Below, piece by piece: positions 24,624 to 33,969 of a DNA stretch of 64,000 bases (within the stretch, counting starts at the first letter, position 1; each line of letters starts with the position of its first letter). The notes under the pieces are model-generated. The model did no database searches and had not been told where the DNA came from. It worked only from the letters and a program-made list of their open reading frames with translations. Source of the DNA: an uncultured Clostridia bacterium (GTDB lineage: Bacteria > Bacillota > Clostridia > Oscillospirales > Ruminococcaceae); contig CAMNXF010000006.1 in assembly GCA_946567425.1 (NCBI GenBank), forward strand, positions 1 through 64,000, given 5' to 3'. Position numbers and translations under genes: made by a program.

Positions 24624-24661
24624 AACCGCTCCAAGACAGCAGTCAAGGAGCGGTTATTTTT
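24624..24661. terminator. Bidirectional terminator
   Basis: AACCGCTCC pairs with GGAGCGGTT across a 13-base loop, with an A-rich left side and T-rich right side. It ends the three-ribbon gene and partly overlaps the end of the opposing metalloprotease gene. Confidence 0.85.
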
Positions 24662-25358
24662 CTTTTAGCAGATCGTTCCAGCGGTAATAATCGGGATAGC
24701 ACCGCAGTAGAAAATCGTAAAAATTCTTTGAGTGGTCGTGGTGCCAGTAGTGTGCATACTCGTGCCAGAAAACCGACAGAACGGTCTCTCGCGGATAGGC
24801 GGCGAGCCGCACATTTATTGAAATATGCCCTATATTGTAGGAGCAGCTCCCCCAACGCGTTTTCATGTCTTTTATCGTGATCCGAGTTATCGGCGGCGTA
24901 AACCCGTTTCGTTGAAGCTCCGCGCGGACTTCCTCGTTAAGCTCGCGGCAAAGCGCCGCAAATCTGTCCGCAACCGCGCGCCGTATCAATGTGAGCACAT
25001 ACTCCGCGTCGTTGCCGAGCCTTGTGAATACCCTGCATTCGATTTCGTCCAGAACGGCGCATTCACGAGCATTGAGAATGATACGCACGGGATATTTCCG
25101 ACCCAGCCAATTCACCGTCTCGGTGTTGAGCTCGCTGCGTTTTTCGCGCGCCTGCAATTTCTCGAACGCGCTGAAAAAGAAGTCGGCGCGCTCCGCGAGA
25201 AAGCGCTCGACCTCTTTTACGGTTACTCTTGTGTTTGCGGATACGTAGACTATCCCGTCGTTCTTGGCGCGGAAATTTACGTTTTTCACGCATTTTCGGG
25301 TAAGCTCGTAGGAGAGCTGTCTCCCGTCGGGGAGGGTTATGATTTTCAGTAAGATCAC
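24654..25358 (-). CDS. YgjP-like M48-type metallopeptidase
   Basis: 234 residues. The zinc site is HEYAH at 199-203 with a third His in HDHSKNF near 209, the arrangement of YgjP/WLM-type peptidases. TRWGSCS at 168-174 is the family signature. The N-terminal domain (about 20-70) is the YgjP beta/helical region. No substrate is known. Its ATG overlaps the stop of the upstream regulator gene in an ATGA arrangement, so the two are coupled. Confidence 0.88.
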   Translation of the reverse strand: MILLKIITLPDGRQLSYELTRKCVKNVNFRAKNDGIVYVSANTRVTVKEVERFLAERADFFFSAFEKLQAREKRSELNTETVNWLGRKYPVRIILNARECAVLDEIECRVFTRLGNDAEYVLTLIRRAVADRFAALCRELNEEVRAELQRNGFTPPITRITIKDMKTRWGSCSYNIGHISINVRLAAYPRETVLSVFWHEYAHYWHHDHSKNFYDFLLRCYPDYYRWNDLLKEK

Positions 25359-26020
25359 TCCGTTTGCTTTTTTTCGCGGAATTTACGCGTTACAGTGCCT
25401 ATGCCTATACCGACAACCGAAATCGCAGCGCCTATGACAAATAACGGAAAATGGAACGTCGAGAAAAACGCCGCAGCGGTCACTCCCTCGTTCTCATGCG
25501 CGGACAGCCACGAAATACCGAAAGTCTCCATGTCCGTAAGCATCCACGCCAGTCCGAAAAAGAGCGTCATCAGCCACTTCAGATTATTCCAACCCTTATC
25601 CATTCCGATAAATAGCGAAACCGTAAGCGTACTCACGGGCATTATGATATAGAAGATCAGTATTGAATAAATCAACGCGTCCGAGCCCTTGCCCGCGCCC
25701 GCCCAGAACGCTATCGTTGATACCGCCCATATCACCAGAAAGCTCCCCACCTCAATAAGCTTTGAAAGGCGCTTTCGGCTCTTTACCTCGTTTGTCGTTT
25801 CGTCCAGATGTTCGATCATTTTCTTGTCCTCCTTTAATAATTCGTCAAGGCTAATCAAATACAGGTCAGACATTTTTATTACGCTTACTATATCGGGGTA
25901 GGAACGGTTGTTCTCCCAGTTCGAGACGCTCTGCCGCGATACGCCCAGCTCCTCGGCGACCTTTTCCTGCGTCAAGCCGATCTTGGCGCGCGCCGCTTTC
26001 AGCTTGCTGCCGATCTCCAT
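25355..26020 (-). CDS. XRE-family regulator with transmembrane C-terminus
   Basis: About 221 residues. A helix-turn-helix of the XRE type covers 1-60 (KIGLTQEKVAEELGVSRQSV). It is followed by a charged linker and four or so transmembrane helices (about 90-210). Such membrane-bound regulators are frequent in Clostridia. I chose MEIGSKLKAAR because AAGGAG lies 8 bases before it; the longer frame starts inside that site. It is coupled to the YgjP-like gene. Confidence 0.85.
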   Translation of the reverse strand: MEIGSKLKAARAKIGLTQEKVAEELGVSRQSVSNWENNRSYPDIVSVIKMSDLYLISLDELLKEDKKMIEHLDETTNEVKSRKRLSKLIEVGSFLVIWAVSTIAFWAGAGKGSDALIYSILIFYIIMPVSTLTVSLFIGMDKGWNNLKWLMTLFFGLAWMLTDMETFGISWLSAHENEGVTAAAFFSTFHFPLFVIGAAISVVGIGIGTVTRKFREKKQTE

Positions 26021-26042
26021 TTCGATCACTCCTTGTGCCATC

Positions 26043-26071
26043 ATTATAGAGGTTTTGGGGGGAAATGTCTA
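26043..26071 (-). promoter_or_regulatory. XRE gene promoter
   Basis: TAGACA and TATAAT on the minus strand with 17 bp spacing. An AATGT/ACATT pair spans the -35 side and could be an operator for self-control. Confidence 0.6.
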
Positions 26072-26128
26072 CAAAACCGCTTTTACATTGTCGGATATTT
26101 GATGTCAAAATCGTTTTACACCGCACGA

Positions 26129-27583
26129 TTATGCGCTTGGCGGGAGCACGAGCATCTGACTCGGGCAATCAAATTCGGTAACAAGCTTGCCCTCAACAAA
26201 GCCGAATTTCTTGTAGAGTGCTCTCGGCGCTGCGCCCCTCGGGTCGTCCTCGCGGAACGTCGTCACGGTGATATCACGCGAATGGTCGAGCCATTCGAGC
26301 GCCTCGGTTATCAGCGCGGAGGCTATGCCATTTCGCCTGTATTCGGGAGAAACCGCCAGACAGCATATCATATTGTGCGTTACCGAATACAGCAGTACAC
26401 CGACGATTCTCCCGCTGTCCTTGGCGCAGAGGGCGCGGTTTTCTTTCATAAATTCAAGCACCGTGTTTCGGTAGTCGTCCATGCCCGCGTCGGTCTCCAG
26501 CCCCGGGAAATTATCGCGCATACTGCGCACAAGCTCCGTCCACGGCTCGATATCGCGCTCCGTTCCCCTAAGTATATCAAACATTTTTTCATCCATAAGG
26601 TCGCGGTATTGATCTATTATATCAAGCGCATGACTACCGAAATATTCCCTACTCCAACAGTCCGGAGCGTCGCAAAGCATTTTAACCGCAAGTTGGAAAA
26701 ATTTCTCAAGCATATCGTACTCCTCGTCCTCAAACAGACGCTTTGAGAGATTGCTCACGAGCTCATATGCGATATGCCAGTATTGATCTTCAGCAGCACA
26801 GTTTTTGTAATCGGATAGCTTATCAAACAATTTTTGCAGATTTTTCCTGCTGTATATTCCGTAATTTCGCGCTCCAAGCTCGATAACACTTACACACTGC
26901 ATATTCTCCTTTGAGAAAAAATACTCCTTGCCGGTCCATTCGTCAAAGTACTCCTGTTTCCATTTAAGCATATTTTCGGGTGTTGCGAAACGCCTGAAAT
27001 TCTGCTCGGCGGCGTTTGTCTGAAAGTCGTCCGAAATGCTGTCGGGATCATACGAGAAACGGTTAAGCATATATTGGTGCTTTGCCTCCGCCTCGGAAAC
27101 GGGACCTGTTATTTTCAGCCGCAGCTGATCGCGCTCCTCACCGTTGACATATGGCTCGCAAAGCTCCATAAGCCGCATCAGAAGCTTTTCTTCTTCCTCG
27201 TCGGATTTGTTGATATCTGTCTCCAGCGCTGCGGATATAACGCATTTGAGTAGTGTTTTATCCGGCTTTCCGTTACAATCATTCATCATAGTTTCAAGCT
27301 TTTCCGCCACCGTCCGTATCGGTGTACATTCGTTATGCCATTCCCATGCGGATTTAAGCAGCTTATGATTGCCGGGATTTTTCGATGTGATCTGCGAAAA
27401 ATACTTTTCAAATTCCTCAAAACACCATTGCAGTTCAAGCTCGTCTGACGAATGCTCCTCATAGGCTTTCAGCGTTTCGGGAGTAAACGCCTCGTACAAA
27501 TCGCAGCCGCGCGGACAGCCGTGAACGTACCTTTTATAAAAATCCCGCGCCTGCTTCGTGTTTGTGATTTTCGGCTGTTCCAT
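26129..27583 (-). CDS. Large protein with C-terminal GNAT domain
   Basis: 484 residues. The last 150 (about 330-475) form a GNAT acetyltransferase with LAVSPEYRRNGIASALI and ALYKKFGFVEGKL. The first 330 residues are helical and acidic with many Trp, Tyr and Cys, and match nothing I know. There is no signal peptide. It is the last gene of a minus-strand run; the next upstream gene ends 2 bp away. The N-terminal part may select the substrate. Confidence 0.7.
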   Translation of the reverse strand: MEQPKITNTKQARDFYKRYVHGCPRGCDLYEAFTPETLKAYEEHSSDELELQWCFEEFEKYFSQITSKNPGNHKLLKSAWEWHNECTPIRTVAEKLETMMNDCNGKPDKTLLKCVISAALETDINKSDEEEEKLLMRLMELCEPYVNGEERDQLRLKITGPVSEAEAKHQYMLNRFSYDPDSISDDFQTNAAEQNFRRFATPENMLKWKQEYFDEWTGKEYFFSKENMQCVSVIELGARNYGIYSRKNLQKLFDKLSDYKNCAAEDQYWHIAYELVSNLSKRLFEDEEYDMLEKFFQLAVKMLCDAPDCWSREYFGSHALDIIDQYRDLMDEKMFDILRGTERDIEPWTELVRSMRDNFPGLETDAGMDDYRNTVLEFMKENRALCAKDSGRIVGVLLYSVTHNMICCLAVSPEYRRNGIASALITEALEWLDHSRDITVTTFREDDPRGAAPRALYKKFGFVEGKLVTEFDCPSQMLVLPPSA

Positions 27584-27585
27584 AA

Positions 27586-28044
27586 TTATTCCTCTTCAAG
27601 CCGCGCGATAGTGCGGCGTTCCGTGTCGGCGCAATATGCCTTGATCTCAATGCTGTTCACGTAATTATCGAAAACGTGTTCTCCGTGGTCGTCAAAAATT
27701 TTCTGGACGGGACAATTCAATCGTACAACATTTGTCTGATTGAAGAACATAAGCTGCACCGGACACTCCATAGTGCTGCTTATGCCCGCGACGGCAATAG
27801 CCGCGCACTCATCGTCGAGCGCCTTACAGTCTCTGAGCCTGCCGCCGCACGCCTTGACTTCTTCGACTATCTCAGTGGGTTTTTCGTTCAATATCTCAAA
27901 TTTCGCGAACCTTTGAAGCCCGTCCTTGAGATCGTCAAGCATGATCTGTGCCGCGTCTAGCATAAAATCGTAGCCGTACCGCCATGTAGCCGCGTAAGCA
28001 ACGACGACCCAACTATCCTCGTTATTCAGCCCTTTAAAAAGCAT
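27586..28044 (-). CDS. Hypothetical protein
   Basis: 152 residues, soluble, with scattered Cys (KACGGRLRDCKALDDECAA and SSTMECPVQLMFF). I do not recognise a family. GAGGAGGCAG precedes the ATG. It lies between a small membrane protein gene and the GNAT gene and is transcribed with them. Confidence 0.6.
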   Translation of the reverse strand: MLFKGLNNEDSWVVVAYAATWRYGYDFMLDAAQIMLDDLKDGLQRFAKFEILNEKPTEIVEEVKACGGRLRDCKALDDECAAIAVAGISSTMECPVQLMFFNQTNVVRLNCPVQKIFDDHGEHVFDNYVNSIEIKAYCADTERRTIARLEEE

Positions 28045-28071
28045 AACTGCCTCCTCGCATGAAATTATTCG

Positions 28072-28245
28072 TCAGTGCCAACCGCACTCGTCATAGTCTT
28101 TCCATTTTTCGTTGTAGCGCATTTCGTCCGCGAGCTTCAAACAGATATACGCAACAGCCGCCGCGACTACTATCACTGCCGTAATTATCGGAATCACCGT
28201 CTTGCCTACAGGTCCAACTTTTTTGTTGAGTTTTTCAATTTTCAT
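28072..28245 (-). CDS. Small single-pass membrane protein
   Basis: About 57 residues starting MKIEKLNKKVGPVGK. One transmembrane helix follows (about 15-38, VIPIITAVIVVAAAVAYICL), then a charged tail ending in CGWH. GGAGGA seven bases upstream supports this start over an ATG five codons earlier. Function is unknown. It begins 18 bp after rsmI. Confidence 0.6.
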   Translation of the reverse strand: MKIEKLNKKVGPVGKTVIPIITAVIVVAAAVAYICLKLADEMRYNEKWKDYDECGWH

Positions 28246-28263
28246 AATGCTGTCCTCCAAAAT

Positions 28264-29100
28264 TTATTCGTTTGAAAGCGCCGAGTAAATATCCCGTCTG
28301 GAAATACCCGTCGCCTTTGCCGCTTGTCTGCAAGCCTCCGAGAGCTTTTCGCCGCCGTTTATAAGCTGCCGCGCAAGCTCCGCCGCCTGATCCAATGTAA
28401 ATTCGCCCTTTGTCCGCTCCGCGCCTTTGACTACGATAACGTACTCTCCGCGCGGCTCAATATCGTCATAAAAACGCGCAAGCTCTCCAAGCGTTCCGCG
28501 TATCACTTCCTCGTGGAGCTTGGTAAGCTCGCGGCAGAGTGCCGCGCGGCGTTCCCCGCCGAGAGCACTCTCAAGGTCGATCAGCGTCTGCTTTATTTTG
28601 TGCGGAGCTTCGTAGTACACCAGCGCGTGGGGGAGCGCTTTCACCTCGTCCAGCCGCTCCGCGCGCTCCTTTTTCAACACGGGGAGAAACCCCTCGAACG
28701 CCCAGCGGTCGACCTCCAGACCGCTTGCCGCGACCGCCGCGACCGCCGCATTGCACCCGGGAATTATTTCCACGGGAATACCGCGCTCATAGCATTTGGC
28801 GACCAGAACCGCGCCCGGGTCGGAAATGCACGGCATACCTGCGTCCGAGACCATGGCGATATTGTTTCCCTTGAGCAGCAGGGTAATTATCTTCTCGCTT
28901 CTCTCCTGCTCCTTGGGCTTGTAGCAGGAGAGAAGCGGCTTTTTTATGCCAAAATGCGTCAGCAGCCGCAGCGTTACGCGTGTGTCCTCTGCGGCAATGT
29001 AATCGGCGTTTTCGAGCGTTTCAATTCCGCGCGGACTGAAGTCGCCGAGGTTGCCTATCGGAGTGCCGACTATTGAAAGTCTGCCTGTATCGTTACTCAT
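28264..29100 (-). CDS. rsmI: 16S rRNA 2'-O-ribose C1402 methyltransferase
   Basis: About 278 residues of a tetrapyrrole-methylase fold. RsmI methylates the ribose of C1402 in the ribosomal decoding centre. Motifs are GTPIGNLGD, EDTRVT and SDAGMPCISDPG. I chose MSNDTGRLSIVG because GAGGAA precedes it; the longer frame overlaps the upstream gene for no reason. It overlaps the TrmN6-like gene by eight bases, the usual clostridial arrangement. Confidence 0.94.
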   Translation of the reverse strand: MSNDTGRLSIVGTPIGNLGDFSPRGIETLENADYIAAEDTRVTLRLLTHFGIKKPLLSCYKPKEQERSEKIITLLLKGNNIAMVSDAGMPCISDPGAVLVAKCYERGIPVEIIPGCNAAVAAVAASGLEVDRWAFEGFLPVLKKERAERLDEVKALPHALVYYEAPHKIKQTLIDLESALGGERRAALCRELTKLHEEVIRGTLGELARFYDDIEPRGEYVIVVKGAERTKGEFTLDQAAELARQLINGGEKLSEACRQAAKATGISRRDIYSALSNE

Positions 29101-29803
29101 ATATTCTTGAATATTCCTCCGTATACGATTTATCGTCATTGCGGAGTATCATGGGTTTTTCAACTATCATTCCGGGATTTGCGCCCTTTTTGCCGCTGAT
29201 AAGGAACAGCCACGGCTTTTCGTTTATGTTGTTGTGAACAAACGTTACGGACTTCGGCTCGATCTTGTTGTGACGCATCGCGCAGATAACGTCGCCCAGA
29301 CGTTCGGGACGGTGACACATTTTAAGCAGACCGCCGTATTTCAGGAGCTTTCCCGCCGCCGCGCAAACGTCGTCCACCGTGCACATAAGCTCGTGCCGCG
29401 CGATAGCCTGCGCCTGTGACGCCTTTTCAAAGCCCGAATTGCTCGGCATATACGGAGGATTTGCCGTGACGATGTCCACCGTTTCATACATGAGAACGCT
29501 CTGCGGAATATGCCGCAGGTCGCATTCTATGGGCTGAATGATGTTCCGCAGATCGTTCTCGTCGACCGTCCTTTGCAGCAGCGAGATTGCCTCGCTCTGA
29601 ATATCAATAGCGTAGATAAGCTGAGGCTGCGCATTCTTGCAGAATATCAGCGGAACTATGCCGCAGCCCGTACACAGATCGCATATAACGCTGTCGCGGC
29701 GGATACCCGCGTAATACGCCAGCAAAAAAGCGTCCGTGCCGAAGCGGTGATCCTCCGATACGTACATCTTGATCTTTCCAAGCTGAAATACCTCTGTTTC
29801 CAT
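29093..29803 (-). CDS. TrmN6-like tRNA (adenine-N6) methyltransferase
   Basis: About 236 residues of a Rossmann-fold methyltransferase. The SAM loop is CDLCTGCGIVPLI and the catalytic NPPY of amino-methylases is in TANPPYMPSNS. The family methylates A37 of tRNA1(Val) in Escherichia coli and is often next to rsmI, as here. I took METEVFQLG as the start, 8 codons inside the longest frame, because AAGGTG is upstream. Confidence 0.85.
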   Translation of the reverse strand: METEVFQLGKIKMYVSEDHRFGTDAFLLAYYAGIRRDSVICDLCTGCGIVPLIFCKNAQPQLIYAIDIQSEAISLLQRTVDENDLRNIIQPIECDLRHIPQSVLMYETVDIVTANPPYMPSNSGFEKASQAQAIARHELMCTVDDVCAAAGKLLKYGGLLKMCHRPERLGDVICAMRHNKIEPKSVTFVHNNINEKPWLFLISGKKGANPGMIVEKPMILRNDDKSYTEEYSRIYE

Positions 29804-29857
29804 TTTTTCCACACCTTTCCGTTTCAAACGCCGACAGGTCTGCCGTTTGACCTGCCG

Positions 29858-30280
29858 TCAAAGCTTTTTTATTTTATCAAAGTCCGCCGTCAACTCAAAT
29901 CCGACGGCGAAAATATCAAACACAACGTCATAAGTAAATACCCGAAAATGCTTGTAAACCGATCTGTTGAGATCGCCGCGTATCGGCAGAGCCGCAAGCT
30001 GTTCGCTGTTTTCGATAACAAAAAAACAGCTGTGGCGTCCTTCATGACCGCGGTTCAAAAACGTGTCAAGTTCACACGCCGAATAAAATATCACTCGGTT
30101 AAAAACCAACTTGAACGGTATCGGTTTCTCCTCACATATCCTTGACGCGAGCAAACCGTTTATCTCACCCTCGAATGACAGCATATCGGCATTATTGAGC
30201 GCTACCGTATCAATATAAATACAGTCGCGCCCTTCAAGAATCCCAAGTTTTTCATCATCAATATCAATGTATTTTTCCAT
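29858..30280 (-). CDS. Hypothetical protein between ktrB and the methyltransferase gene
   Basis: 140 residues, soluble, with many Ile, Asp and Phe (MEKYIDIDDEKLGILEGRDC). No family recognised. It starts 3 bp after the ktrB stop, so it is in that operon. Confidence 0.6.
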   Translation of the reverse strand: MEKYIDIDDEKLGILEGRDCIYIDTVALNNADMLSFEGEINGLLASRICEEKPIPFKLVFNRVIFYSACELDTFLNRGHEGRHSCFFVIENSEQLAALPIRGDLNRSVYKHFRVFTYDVVFDIFAVGFELTADFDKIKKL

Positions 30281-30283
30281 AAA

Positions 30284-31648
30284 TCAACCTATCAATATCT
30301 GCCCGTCGGGAACTACCAGATTTTTGCGTTCGCGGCTGTTCATAACGAGCGACATTATCAGCGACACAGGACCCACTCTGCCGATAAACATCGTCACAAT
30401 AAGCAGACATTTCCCCACGGGACCCGTAAGCGCCGTCGCGCCCGCCGACAATCCCGTCGTGGAGAACGCGCTCACTGCGTCGAACAGGCACTGCACCGCG
30501 CCCGCTCCCGTATCCTCGGGCATCGAGAAGTACAGCGCGACAAAGCACACCGCCACCGCGAACATCGACAAAACGGAGATGACCAGCGTGCGGTAGATCG
30601 TCAGCTTGTCGATCTTATGGCGGAATAGCTCGACGTCGTTTTTGTTGCGGATATAGGAGACCACGGTCATAATCAGCACCATAAGCGTAGTTACCTTAAT
30701 TCCGCCGCCCGTAGAGCCGGGAGCCGCTCCGACGAACATCAGCATTATCGTGCCGAGCTGCGAAAACTCGGACATCCCGCTCATTCCTATGTTGTCATAG
30801 CCCGCCGTTCTTGCTGAGACAGAGGTGAAGAACGAATTAAGCAGCTTTTCGCCGAAGGACATATCCTTCATGGTCGCGGGATTTCTGCTCTCCGCAAGCA
30901 TATAGAAAAGCGTTCCTCCGACAAGCAGAATGCACGTCATAACAAGCACCGTGCGCGTGTGCAGACTGAGCTTTTTCCGCGAACGGATATTCAGAAAGTT
31001 CTCCCAGACGATAAATCCCAGACCGCCTACGATTATCAGTATCGAAATAGTTATAAGCACTGCGGGGTCGTTCTGACAGGTGATAAGGCTTGTGCCCTCA
31101 CCCTCCATGCCCATAAGGTCGAAGCCCGCGTTGCAGAACGCCGTAATGCTCATAAACAATCCCATCCACACGCCGTAGCCGCCGTACCTCGGCACAAATA
31201 CTGCCGAAAGCACCGCCGCCCCGCAAAGCTCGAAGATGAACGAATATTTGATGATGCTGACGAAAATTCTGCGGCCGCCCTCAAAGCTGCTTTCGGTGAG
31301 GTCTCCCGCGGCGTTTTTCAACGTGCGGTAGCCGAGCTTTTTTCCCGCCGCAACGTTGAAGAACGTGATTATCGTGACAAATCCCAGACCTCCCACCTGT
31401 ATCAGCAGAGCGATAACTATCTGCCCGAAGATCGACCAGTGCATATAGGTGTCGTAGATCGTAAGCCCCGTTACGCAGCTCGCCGAGGTCGCCGTAAACA
31501 GGCAGTCGAACAGCGGCGTGAACTCTCCCGATCTCGAGGAGATCGGCAGCCACAGCAGCAGCGTTCCGACCGCGATTATCACCGCGAACCCTATTACCAG
31601 CGTCCGCGCGGGGTTAAAGCGCTTTGCCGCCTTTTTGAATATCGGCAT
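30284..31648 (-). CDS. KtrB/TrkH-type potassium transporter subunit
   Basis: 454 residues with four M-P-M repeats. The selectivity-filter loops are ATSASCVTGLT, FCNAGFDLM, SARTAGYDNIG and FSTTGLSAGA. KtrB needs a cytoplasmic KtrA/TrkA RCK partner, which is not in the window. A stop codon and 21 bp separate it from the GT-C-like gene upstream. Coupling of potassium uptake with cyclic-di-AMP is known in Bacillota, and a cyclic-di-AMP receptor is at 10977. Confidence 0.92.
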   Translation of the reverse strand: MPIFKKAAKRFNPARTLVIGFAVIIAVGTLLLWLPISSRSGEFTPLFDCLFTATSASCVTGLTIYDTYMHWSIFGQIVIALLIQVGGLGFVTIITFFNVAAGKKLGYRTLKNAAGDLTESSFEGGRRIFVSIIKYSFIFELCGAAVLSAVFVPRYGGYGVWMGLFMSITAFCNAGFDLMGMEGEGTSLITCQNDPAVLITISILIIVGGLGFIVWENFLNIRSRKKLSLHTRTVLVMTCILLVGGTLFYMLAESRNPATMKDMSFGEKLLNSFFTSVSARTAGYDNIGMSGMSEFSQLGTIMLMFVGAAPGSTGGGIKVTTLMVLIMTVVSYIRNKNDVELFRHKIDKLTIYRTLVISVLSMFAVAVCFVALYFSMPEDTGAGAVQCLFDAVSAFSTTGLSAGATALTGPVGKCLLIVTMFIGRVGPVSLIMSLVMNSRERKNLVVPDGQILIG

Positions 31649-31669
31649 AATATCCCCCTTTGTAATGCA

Positions 31670-33967
31670 TTATTGCCTTATTCGCCGAATGACTATTTTG
31701 TCGACCGCGATAGGCGTTTCGGAATAGTTGGTGAACGTAAAGCGGACGTTCTCGGTTTTTTCGCCGACCGTAACCGCCGCGCAAAGCTCGCCATCACTAT
31801 CCGAAATTATCTCGGATGGCAGCTTCGTTTTGCCCTTGTCGGCAGTGAATTTAACTTCGTTTCCGCCGACGCTCGTGCCGTAAACCGTAAAGCTGTACGA
31901 GCCTTTTTGCAGAGTCATATAACCCGTATAAACCGCGCCGCCGTTCAGCAGCGATATGATTACATTGTCTTCGGCGCTGTCCGCGAGGTCCAAGTCCGCG
32001 TATTCGTCGTGACCCAATTTTTTGCATTTTGAGTTGACGTAAAGCTCCGCCGCCGTATATGTTATGCAGCCGCTCACGGCTAATCTGTAGCCGTGATTTT
32101 CCGCCCATTCGCAAGCCTTGTACGAAGCGGCATAAATATGCACGGCGTTCCCGAGAGAGCCTATGAGCCGCAGATCGTCTATCCACAGCTCGGGTGTTTC
32201 CTCGTTATTCGCTAAAACTATGTCCGTTTTGCTTTCGAGCTTTCGATACGCCGAGACCGAGGACGCGACCTCTATACCGGTCTCGGGATAGAGAAACTGC
32301 GTCTTGACGTAACGGTCGCGCGGCATTGCGTAAAGCGTCACCCCGTCAAATTCGCCGCCGAGCTTATCCATTACCTCGGTCATTACGTCTGCGGAGCGCT
32401 GCGCGTTTTTCGCTTGGGGAATTATGTATGTCAAGTAACCGTAGCTCCCCGACCAAATCATAAGCCACGCGAGCGGCACGCAGAACGCCGCCCAGCGGGC
32501 TTTCCCGAGCTGTTTTATCAAGGCGATGACCACCCATAGAACCGATATTCCCAGCACGGTAGCGTATATCTTGACAAAGGTCTCCTGCGTATACAGCGCT
32601 TTAAGCGGCTCGCCATACCTCATGTGGGATATCCCGAGCACCATGGCGCTAACGAACGTCTCCGAATTGACGACCACGGGCACGGTGAATATCTGCGTAA
32701 GCCCCATGACCGCCGCGTTTAATCCGAGCGCGGCAAGTCCGTGCATCCGCGCGAGCCTGCCCTTGTATATCAGTATCAGCGTACACAATATCGCCACGGG
32801 ATAGAACCCCTCGGTATACCGACCGTAGATCGTTGTGTCCATTCGCTTGTCGTAGATCGAGGATGTACATTTGAACAGCACGCTCACCGCAAAAGCCGCT
32901 CCCATTGCCAACAGTGTAAACCAGCAGAAAACCGCCGTCTTGTCGTCGATATATGGCAAAGTTTTCGGATCGGTCTCCCCGTTTTCAGCGGTTTCGGGAA
33001 TGCGGTTTCTCCGTCGGTAGTACAGGGCTATCGCCGCGATGACCGCGACAACGCACACCGCGCCGAAACCCCACGTCGACGAGAAAAAGTAAAAGAAATG
33101 CCCGATAAGCGTCTCGAAAAACCGTCCCGCCGTGAGCTTCCCGTTCTCGCCGAAAAGCTGTCCGAGCATTTTCTCGATAGTGTTTGCGGGTGAAGTCCTT
33201 CCGCTGCCTACGTTCCACAGCGCGCTCTGAAAATATCCCTTCAACAGCTTGTCAACGGCCAACCCGACCGCCGCTCCGCCGAGAAATCCGACAAACGAGA
33301 ACACGCGTTTGCGCTTCATCGAAAAGAACACGACAAGCTCCAGTACTATCCCCGCCGCAACAAGCGATAACATTCGACCGTGAGCGGCATAGGCGGCGGC
33401 TAAAGCAAGTCCGCCCAGACTGGAGAATATCTGCTTTTTCGCCGTGCTTTCGCAGCCGAGCGACTTGTACATCAGCAGTGCGAATATCCACGGCAGAACG
33501 ACGCACATGGTCTCGTTCCACGTGAATTTCGTCAGCAGCATATAGCTCGGGTACATTCCGCAGAGCAGCGCGAAAACCGTCGCCGCGGGTTTCTTCACCC
33601 CGAACGCCCTGCGCGAGAGCCAATAGACGATAACGGGAATAAGGCTCACAAATACGCCGTTCACCGTGAGCATAAGCCGATACCGCAGATAAGGGTCGTC
33701 CGTTGCCCAAAATACGGGGACGTAAAACAGGCTCTGAAAGTACCCGTAATAGCCGCCTGTTGAGACTGTCGGCGACCAGTCCAGTCCGTTCAGGTACGCG
33801 GCAATCGCCGTGACCGAATACTCGTCGGGGGTGAGATTGAAGATAGTCGCTGCGCGCGTCATCAGCAGATGCAAGGCGAGCGCAGCAGCGTAAAGCAGCG
33901 TCATAATAAGCCCGTCGCGCATTTGCGGCGTTTTTTTGACGGCAGCCGTTTCGGGAATTACGTCCAT
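31670..33967 (-). CDS. GT-C-like multi-pass membrane protein A
   Basis: 765 residues. About 12 transmembrane helices fill 15-520, followed by a soluble domain of about 240 residues. The first loop has NLTPDEYSVTAIAAYLNG, with an acidic pair as in GT-C enzymes of the PMT/ArnT type, which take a sugar from a polyprenyl phosphate outside the membrane. Its neighbour upstream shares the plan (TPDEYSV against YPDEISV, and LLTKFTWNE against LTSSKFIWNE). It probably glycosylates an envelope polymer or protein. Confidence 0.75.
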   Translation of the reverse strand: MDVIPETAAVKKTPQMRDGLIMTLLYAAALALHLLMTRAATIFNLTPDEYSVTAIAAYLNGLDWSPTVSTGGYYGYFQSLFYVPVFWATDDPYLRYRLMLTVNGVFVSLIPVIVYWLSRRAFGVKKPAATVFALLCGMYPSYMLLTKFTWNETMCVVLPWIFALLMYKSLGCESTAKKQIFSSLGGLALAAAYAAHGRMLSLVAAGIVLELVVFFSMKRKRVFSFVGFLGGAAVGLAVDKLLKGYFQSALWNVGSGRTSPANTIEKMLGQLFGENGKLTAGRFFETLIGHFFYFFSSTWGFGAVCVVAVIAAIALYYRRRNRIPETAENGETDPKTLPYIDDKTAVFCWFTLLAMGAAFAVSVLFKCTSSIYDKRMDTTIYGRYTEGFYPVAILCTLILIYKGRLARMHGLAALGLNAAVMGLTQIFTVPVVVNSETFVSAMVLGISHMRYGEPLKALYTQETFVKIYATVLGISVLWVVIALIKQLGKARWAAFCVPLAWLMIWSGSYGYLTYIIPQAKNAQRSADVMTEVMDKLGGEFDGVTLYAMPRDRYVKTQFLYPETGIEVASSVSAYRKLESKTDIVLANNEETPELWIDDLRLIGSLGNAVHIYAASYKACEWAENHGYRLAVSGCITYTAAELYVNSKCKKLGHDEYADLDLADSAEDNVIISLLNGGAVYTGYMTLQKGSYSFTVYGTSVGGNEVKFTADKGKTKLPSEIISDSDGELCAAVTVGEKTENVRFTFTNYSETPIAVDKIVIRRIRQ

Positions 33968-33969
33968 GT

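Noticed and set aside
28539-28874. Arg/Pro-rich frames opposite rsmI
   Set aside because: They are antisense shadows of a GC-rich gene and have no signals.
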